A stretch of DNA of 26,130 nucleotides from a virus. The translations under genes and the position numbers were made by a program. Below the pieces are notes generated by a model. That model worked only from the letters and a program-made list of their open reading frames with translations, had not been told where the DNA came from and made no database searches. Shown piece after piece: positions 20,251 through 26,130 of the stretch (its first letter is position 1; every line of letters begins with the position of its first letter). The stretch is taken from positions 1 to 26,130 of IMG/VR virus record IMGVR_UViG_3300029908_000131. One strand, 5' to 3'.

Positions 20251-23200
20251 TAAAGTTTATTTATCTGTACTCGTTTTTTGTACGCGTCTTGGGCTTTCGA
20301 TACTTCCCTGTGATCTAGCGAAACTTTCATTCTATCAATTCTATCATTCGTAGCCTGCACATGTTTCATAAGTACGTCATGATTTGCTGCCAGCCTTTCC
20401 AAAAGTGCCGTATTGTTACCGTTCGAGCTGGCCTGATGAGTGTAGTAATCAGAAACAAAAGACGGAGGAGTAATATTTCCTCCGAGAGATCCACCATATT
20501 CGAACTTGTACATTTTAGCACCTGGTGCGAAGTTGTAACCGCCGCCATGAGCATTAACAGCCGATGCAATTTGCTTGGGCGTACCGGTAACGGTCATATT
20601 GGTATTACTGCCGGCAGATTTTTTATTGATAATAGCAAGTTCACCGGCTTCTGCTTCAAACCTGCCCCCGGAGAAAAGAAACGGAGTTCCACCACGGCTG
20701 TGCGACTTGCCTCCGAATACACCACCATTTGATGGTACATCACCGCCCTGCCCATACTGTACCGACTGCATCATGGCTAACTTTGCAGCATATACCGCAC
20801 TGATCCCCGCAATCTCTATAGCACCCGCAATTTCGAAGTCGTCAGCATTTGCAGCAACTATTTTCATAACAGCCGTAGCATAATCAATAGCCATTTGAGC
20901 CTCAGCCAACCGGCGCTGCTCCATCATCTTTTGACGATCCAAAGCCTGTTCCTGGATATACGCCTCCTTTTCTTCCGTCTGCATTTGCTGATTGCTCTGG
21001 ACTTGCGAATCCATTAATTTTTTCGTCCACTCCAGCTGTGTCTGCGCATGCTTTTCATTTATAGCATCCTGTTGGGCAAGCATCTGAACATAAGCGGTGC
21101 CGATTTCATTGAAGGCTGTAATAGACTCATCCTTCATTGTATTGAGGAATATTTTATTATCAGCCTCATTATCCTGCGATTGCTTGTGTGCGTCAGTCTG
21201 CAACTGTGTTTGAAGTTCGGTTGCTCGTTTCCGTAACTCCTGAAGTTTTTCAATGTGTTGATTCTCCAGCTGCTCCATGGCCGAGTTATGCTTGGCCTGC
21301 GCTGACTCTTCTTTAATCATTAACTCAAGTGCCGCCTGCTGCTTCTGATTTTCGTCTATATTGGCCCTGTCCTTAGAAACACTTTCCTGGTCACCTATTT
21401 TCAGTACGTGCTTATCCTTAAGTTTGTCGCTCTCTTTACTTCCATATATTCTACCCCGGGCCGCATTCGCTTTTGCTTCAATCTCATTTATCACCCGAGA
21501 AGCATCGTTACTTATTTCCTGTAACATCTTATTGACACCGGAACTTGTAATGCTTGCAATATCCCTATTGATTGTTGTGTTAGCCTGCTGCATCTTTAGA
21601 CCCAGTGAAGACAAAACAACATCCAACTGCTTCGTCAGTGCATCTTTATTTAGCAGTAGATTGTTTTCTTCCGATCGTAAATTGCCGCCTTTATCAAAAA
21701 ATGAGTGATCGTAGTTTCCGCCAGCCTTTTTGTTACTTACTGCTGTTTCAATCTCACTTATTTTGTTGAGCTTGCTTTGAACATCATTTATTTCCGCCTG
21801 AGACTGAAGCTGTATTAAATGCTTCATATCCTGGGCATAGATAGAGTATGCGGATAAACGCTGCTGCAGAGTCCGGGAACTGTTTTCAAATACTTCCCTT
21901 TGCTCATTCATTTCATAGGTGAGGCGGTTCTCAAGCAGTTTGAATATTTCATCGTTCAGCTTTTTCTCTGCATCTAGTTCAGCTTTTGTATAGTCGTGCT
22001 CTTTAGATCCTGGCTTCTTTCCCGGAGCAACTACCAACCCCGCTGCTTTGGATGCGAAGTCTTTAGCCATGTTCAGATAGTTATTCATCTGCTGCTTAAC
22101 GGCTTCCATCTGTTCTTTGATCTTGGCAATATGCTCATCACCCTGCCTGATCATTTGCATTGATGCCGGTGTAGCTGGTGATAATGGATCGCCAGCAAGT
22201 GCAGTACGCCTGCTTTCAACAGAAAGAAGATCTTCCTGCATTTTCAGATATTGCTTGGCGTATTCCTGTATTTTTTGCTCTGCAGCTTCCATCAATGCTT
22301 TATTCATAAGCGCCTGGTTCAGTCGCTCCATTTCTGTGGCCACGTTACCGGTAAGTAATGCCTCCTGTGAAAGGTTACCCAAATAATCAGGATAAGTTTG
22401 CTGTAGTTCATTAACCGCACGGATCCTAATGTTCATTGCTTCTTTTGAATCCTGAGCAATTGATAATAAAACTTGCGCATGTGCATTTTCCTTCACTGCA
22501 GATGAACCCATTTCAACATCAAGTTCCCTGATCTTGTTTGCCAGCTCTTCAGCTGCTTTTGCATCTTTGGTCCATGCCTCCCATATTTTCTGACCGACCT
22601 CTATTGCTGCCTGGAATATTATCAGGTTAGCGATCATCCTTAACCCCATACGCTCCACTATGGAACTAAACTTATCTCCTACGGTTGTAGCACCCTTAAT
22701 AGCAATATTGGTTTCCTGGAGTACTGCTGTCAATCTTTGTGCTTCAAGCTGCATCTCCCTGAATTCGGCGCTATCTTGTTTACCGGCCTCAACCAATCCC
22801 TGCATATTAACTTTGAGCTGGGAAAGCTGTGATGACGTTGTAGTTGTGTTAACGAAAGATGATCCGCCACCTGTACTGCTCGCCGCTTTTATTGCTTCCG
22901 CAAGCCTCAGCGCTTCAGCTTCCATCGCTTTAAACTCTTCAGTTTGAGCGCCACCTGCAGCTGTGACCTCCTCCATTTTGACTTTCAACTTATCATATTC
23001 CTCAGACAGTTTCGGATAATTACCGATATTCAATACACGGGCAAGATTGGAATCGGCATTTTCTAAAACGAATGCATGTAGCGCGTCCTTTTCAGCTATG
23101 ATGGCATCCCGGCGCCTTATGTTTGCTGCAATTTCTTCATCGCTGATAGTTACGCCTTCCTTTCTAACTACGACCAGATCTTCCTGCTCACGATTCAGCA

Positions 23201-23942
23201 AAGCAATTTCAGCACGTGCACCGCGAACACTACCAGCCATTGCATCATTGGCCACCGCTTCAGCCTTTAGCATTTGTGTGCGTCTCTGGAGCTGAGCCCG
23301 GTTCATTGCTAATTCCGCGTTTTCCTCTTCCAACAATCCGGGATTATAAACTTTGTTCAAAGCTGTCATTGCAGCCGATACTTCCGTGATCTGTGTTTTT
23401 GTTTGTTGAAGCTCTGTAGTTAACCTGGCACTCTCTGCCGTGTATGTCTGTTCACTGATGGCGTTTTCCCGGTATTCATCCCCAAGTATTTTCAATGATT
23501 GGCTCGTAGCAGTAGATAACTGTTTCAACGCAGATAAACGTTCACCCAACTGTGCAAGTGAGCGATTATAGTCTATAATGGTTCTGCCATTTACATCGAT
23601 AGCTGCTGTAAGCTTTGAAAATCCAACGATATTATCCATGGCAGCCATATTGGTTTTTCCCATAGCTGCCGTGAGTGCCGTTGTCATTTGTTGGCCAACC
23701 TGCCCCAGCTTACCCATTTCACCGGTGAGCGTTTTCATTCCGACGATCAACTCCTTATTGCTGGCAATCAATTTATCAAAAGCCGAGCTGTCGATATTGT
23801 TGGTAATATTGATAGTTCCGAGTGAGGCTTTGTTCTTAGCCATTTCCTTGAACATCGCATTTATGCGATCCAGTTGGTTATAAGTTTCCTGTCCACCAAC
23901 GGTTTTAAGTTCATATATCTTGGTAATCTGATTGTCTGGCAT
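20250..23942 (-). CDS. Tail tape measure protein
   Basis: 1230 residues, the longest gene here. Long Ala/Leu/Glu/Gln heptad stretches (residues ~30-420 and ~480-1000) form extended coiled coils. Hydrophobic segments lie at ~430-455 (MGLRMIANLIIFQAAIEVGQ) and ~1017-1060 (MAIDYATAVMKIVAANADDF, AGAIEIAGISAVYAAKLAMM). The C-terminal part is Gly-rich (QGGDVPSNGGVFGGKSHSRG, SGGRFEAEAGELAIINKKSA), the usual tape-measure ending. The family sets tail length and enters the cell envelope with DNA. At roughly 1.5 angstrom per residue this would suggest a tail near 180 nm. It follows the hub gene by 10 bases. Confidence 0.9.
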   Translation of the reverse strand: MPDNQITKIYELKTVGGQETYNQLDRINAMFKEMAKNKASLGTINITNNIDSSAFDKLIASNKELIVGMKTLTGEMGKLGQVGQQMTTALTAAMGKTNMAAMDNIVGFSKLTAAIDVNGRTIIDYNRSLAQLGERLSALKQLSTATSQSLKILGDEYRENAISEQTYTAESARLTTELQQTKTQITEVSAAMTALNKVYNPGLLEEENAELAMNRAQLQRRTQMLKAEAVANDAMAGSVRGARAEIALLNREQEDLVVVRKEGVTISDEEIAANIRRRDAIIAEKDALHAFVLENADSNLARVLNIGNYPKLSEEYDKLKVKMEEVTAAGGAQTEEFKAMEAEALRLAEAIKAASSTGGGSSFVNTTTTSSQLSQLKVNMQGLVEAGKQDSAEFREMQLEAQRLTAVLQETNIAIKGATTVGDKFSSIVERMGLRMIANLIIFQAAIEVGQKIWEAWTKDAKAAEELANKIRELDVEMGSSAVKENAHAQVLLSIAQDSKEAMNIRIRAVNELQQTYPDYLGNLSQEALLTGNVATEMERLNQALMNKALMEAAEQKIQEYAKQYLKMQEDLLSVESRRTALAGDPLSPATPASMQMIRQGDEHIAKIKEQMEAVKQQMNNYLNMAKDFASKAAGLVVAPGKKPGSKEHDYTKAELDAEKKLNDEIFKLLENRLTYEMNEQREVFENSSRTLQQRLSAYSIYAQDMKHLIQLQSQAEINDVQSKLNKISEIETAVSNKKAGGNYDHSFFDKGGNLRSEENNLLLNKDALTKQLDVVLSSLGLKMQQANTTINRDIASITSSGVNKMLQEISNDASRVINEIEAKANAARGRIYGSKESDKLKDKHVLKIGDQESVSKDRANIDENQKQQAALELMIKEESAQAKHNSAMEQLENQHIEKLQELRKRATELQTQLQTDAHKQSQDNEADNKIFLNTMKDESITAFNEIGTAYVQMLAQQDAINEKHAQTQLEWTKKLMDSQVQSNQQMQTEEKEAYIQEQALDRQKMMEQRRLAEAQMAIDYATAVMKIVAANADDFEIAGAIEIAGISAVYAAKLAMMQSVQYGQGGDVPSNGGVFGGKSHSRGGTPFLFSGGRFEAEAGELAIINKKSAGSNTNMTVTGTPKQIASAVNAHGGGYNFAPGAKMYKFEYGGSLGGNITPPSFVSDYYTHQASSNGNNTALLERLAANHDVLMKHVQATNDRIDRMKVSLDHREVSKAQDAYKKRVQINKL

Positions 23943-23952
23943 AAAATAATTT

Positions 23953-26130
23953 TTAGATTTCCGGCATGTCGGTCATGAATAATAGTAACTGTGCATACTT
24001 CAAATCGTACTGCGCCAATATCGTTGGTGAAGTAAGTATACTGCTCGATGATGGGAAGCTGTTATCAACATCGGCTTGCGTCGGGTTGGTCACCTTCCAG
24101 AAAGTACACTCACAACTGTCATCAGTTAACGGTTTGTAATTGTCAATGTTGATTAGGTTGTAAACGTCTCCGTTGATGATAATGGCGTTCCTGTGTTCCC
24201 AGTTTATGACATCCCCGAGTTGCAGGCGCATCCATGGTTTATACATCTTACCGTTTCTCATCGTGGCGAGACGTTTCAAAAAGAATGATTTCATAAGGCC
24301 TGCCTGCACTGACCCTTGTATGTTTTGATCACAGTAGCTCAGCACTGGTGCCAGCTGCCCTGGAACGGTGTTCACCCATCCGGTGTAGTCCACTGCAAAC
24401 ATATATGGCAACTGAAACGATAGTGAACTTATACTGCTCAAAGGTTGGGTGCCTGCAGCATCTGTAATCACGTCCCATGGATCATTGTAAGTAGGAATGC
24501 CTACTCCCGCGGCATCCAATCCCCTGCCCGCTGGATCGCCCTGCCAGTCCCAACCACCTACGGCCATCTGGTTTTGCTGCCCTGAATAGAAGGCGAGCTT
24601 AGGTGTGAAAGTCTGTGTTATGGAATTCGCTGATGTATCGCTGACGTTTTCCGGTATAATGCATATCAGTTGAGGAGCCGGATAACCCAGTCCTCCAATA
24701 TTGAGCCATTTTGTATGGTTATAATGCATCGTAGCAGAAAAGAAACGATTCATCATTGACCGCGCTCCTTTTTGGAACCTTTGCGGGAAAATATATCTAC
24801 TCGCACCAGGTACAGCAGCAATAATACCGTTATCATTGTTGATATTGTTTAGGTTATTGGATGGCGTAGCCCATTTGTTATTCAGATAAACACTTTTGTA
24901 TCGAGCGGAAAAAATATTCTGTCCTCCATCTGCGCTATCGGTCTGAAAGCTGAAATCAAACTGCATTTCCACACCCGCGAAAAGTTGCATAATATTCTCC
25001 TTAGAGATATCCTGTTTTGAAGACCAATCCAATCTCTGAGGCACAAAATACCCCGGCATCTGAGTGCCGTCAGGTAATACATAGTCATGAGTGGGCTCAA
25101 TTGTAACTACCTGGCTGATGGGGTCCGTCTGTATTGACAGATTGAATGTATCTATCAGGCCGCGTAAGAAGTCAAGGAAATTGTAAGAACGAAATTTATC
25201 GTAAAACTGAAAATTCACATTGCCTCCAATCTCCACCTGCAGGCCAGTAAGCTGCAAAAAAGAATATGCCGGCTGCCAGATATTATCTGCAATGTTGGCG
25301 TCAATGTTACCCCACTGCTGAGTAACAGGATTATATTGCCATGTGCTGGCGGAAGTAGCGGACGGATTAACATTGTAATATCCGGACTGGAATACCAGGA
25401 AATTAGGATAAGATACCACAGAGCCGCTATTTGCCGCAAGGCAACGTAAACGGAATTTCAACGTGTCACCTTTACTAATATTCGATACGTAGAAATTATA
25501 AACAGTAGGTGTAGTAGGATAACCTGTCGAATCAGGATAGCGAACAGCGCCGACTAGGTTGCCACCGGTGGGCATGATGGAATTGTTTGTAACAACGGTA
25601 GGTGATCCATCAGCGAATATGTGCGTGACCTCAATGGCCATACAACAATTGTTATTAACGAAACTCTGTATAACTAATAAAAGCTGCAATTGAAATGCAG
25701 CTGTTATATTGTTACCGAAGAATGCCGCAATCTCTGCTGGCGGGTTATACACCCACTGCATTGTGCCAGTACTGTCATCAAAAGAATATAGTCCATAAGT
25801 ATCAAAACCATTTGGTGGCTGTGTATTATTCATCCTAAAATGGTTATTTACTACCAGGTTCCCAGTATAAACATACTTGCCGCCGGTGGTTGCGGGCGTA
25901 TGCAGTGAGCCCGTAAGCCCGTCGGTAGCCAATCCCTTGCATATCCATGAGCTGCCGTGTGCTGATGGCGTCAGTGAACCCGAGCCAGATCCGGAATAGA
26001 AAAGAACACCTCCCCATCCTGTAAGCCCGGGAGGTTCGTTTTGAGTCATGTCTTGGATGTCGCCGCAGGCCTTAAAATTGATGCCGTTAGTGATTTCGGA
26101 GTTGATGTCATAGAAATCCCCAAACGTCCA
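23953..26130 (-). CDS. Tail hub/baseplate-like protein, 5' end outside window
   Basis: The frame is open from 26130 leftward to the stop at 23953, giving 725 residues. An ATG at 26049 exists, but the 27 codons before it (WTFGDFYDINSEITNGINFK and ACGDIQD) are clearly protein-like, so the true start is probably beyond the right edge. Visible parts: a Gly/Ser/Thr-rich N-terminal region, a long beta-rich region, and NFLDFLRGLIDTFNLSIQTD with VVTIEPTHDYVLP (fragment residues ~310-345), as in hub-like tail proteins of Bacteroidota phages. It precedes the tape measure by 10 bases, so a distal-tail or tail-associated role fits. No enzyme motif is clear. Confidence 0.7.
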   Translation of the reverse strand, partial: WTFGDFYDINSEITNGINFKACGDIQDMTQNEPPGLTGWGGVLFYSGSGSGSLTPSAHGSSWICKGLATDGLTGSLHTPATTGGKYVYTGNLVVNNHFRMNNTQPPNGFDTYGLYSFDDSTGTMQWVYNPPAEIAAFFGNNITAAFQLQLLLVIQSFVNNNCCMAIEVTHIFADGSPTVVTNNSIMPTGGNLVGAVRYPDSTGYPTTPTVYNFYVSNISKGDTLKFRLRCLAANSGSVVSYPNFLVFQSGYYNVNPSATSASTWQYNPVTQQWGNIDANIADNIWQPAYSFLQLTGLQVEIGGNVNFQFYDKFRSYNFLDFLRGLIDTFNLSIQTDPISQVVTIEPTHDYVLPDGTQMPGYFVPQRLDWSSKQDISKENIMQLFAGVEMQFDFSFQTDSADGGQNIFSARYKSVYLNNKWATPSNNLNNINNDNGIIAAVPGASRYIFPQRFQKGARSMMNRFFSATMHYNHTKWLNIGGLGYPAPQLICIIPENVSDTSANSITQTFTPKLAFYSGQQNQMAVGGWDWQGDPAGRGLDAAGVGIPTYNDPWDVITDAAGTQPLSSISSLSFQLPYMFAVDYTGWVNTVPGQLAPVLSYCDQNIQGSVQAGLMKSFFLKRLATMRNGKMYKPWMRLQLGDVINWEHRNAIIINGDVYNLINIDNYKPLTDDSCECTFWKVTNPTQADVDNSFPSSSSILTSPTILAQYDLKYAQLLLFMTDMPEI

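Noticed and set aside
20250-23942. Several plus-strand frames of 60-115 residues inside the tape-measure gene
   Set aside because: They are long only because the sense strand lacks their stop codons; composition is Ser/Leu/Ile-rich and no neighbour spacing supports them.
8067-26130. Diversity-generating retroelement near the fibre genes
   Set aside because: I found no reverse transcriptase-like protein and no template/variable repeat pair; the shared fibre N-termini are protein-level similarity only.
13829-26130. Terminase genes in the structural block
   Set aside because: No Walker A plus nuclease large-terminase pattern appears in any gene here; the gene is probably outside the window.

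Overview
The window is temperate tailed-phage DNA from a member of the Bacteroidota. I infer the host group from several traits: N-terminal export signals ending in ...GQ or ...AQ, an integrase N-terminus of the kind common in that phylum, no clear Shine-Dalgarno spacing, and the protein style. Sphingobacteriaceae or Chitinophagaceae would fit, but I cannot fix the genus. I see no chromosomal housekeeping gene anywhere. A 3' fragment of tRNA-His lies between the repressor genes and the integrase, with phage genes on both sides. That is the arrangement expected for attP of a free or circularised phage genome rather than for an integrated prophage.

Layout. (1) 1-5181, minus strand: an early operon transcribed leftward from the switch region. 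It starts with a small Cro-like candidate, then short membrane and hypothetical proteins, a Sak4-like recombination ATPase, a PD-(D/E)XK nuclease, a DEDDh exonuclease, and a partly visible macro-like/DUF7666-like protein ending in 9-residue repeats. (2) 5182-8000, plus strand: the lysogeny module. It has a divergent intergenic region with a perfect 12-bp-arm palindrome, a LexA/CI-like self-cleaving repressor, a second XRE-type regulator, attP with a strong hairpin terminator, and a tyrosine integrase. (3) 8067-10475, minus strand: a lysis-type cassette with a GH108-like endolysin, three small membrane proteins, and exported small proteins. (4) 10537-13832: two related fibre-like proteins with N-terminal Sec signal peptides, and a small protein between them. 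(5) 13829-26130, minus strand: connector, portal, a small protein, a tail-tube candidate, major capsid protein, decoration candidate, ClpP-type protease with scaffold-like tail, a small HTH protein, tape measure, and a tail hub/baseplate-like protein running off the right edge.

The genes make a coherent temperate siphovirus-like set. Repressor and Cro-like protein decide lysogeny, integrase and attP target tRNA-His, the early operon supplies recombination functions, and the long leftward late block builds head and tail and ends in lysis. Terminase and most DNA replication genes are not in the window. Both ends cut through open reading frames.

Most unusual points: the exported, paralogous fibre-like proteins; a structural gene order in which tail hub and tape measure precede protease, capsid and portal; the integrase active site with Tyr-x-x-Lys in place of His-x-x-Arg; several short coupled membrane-protein genes; and the macro-like/DUF7666-like fusion at the left edge.
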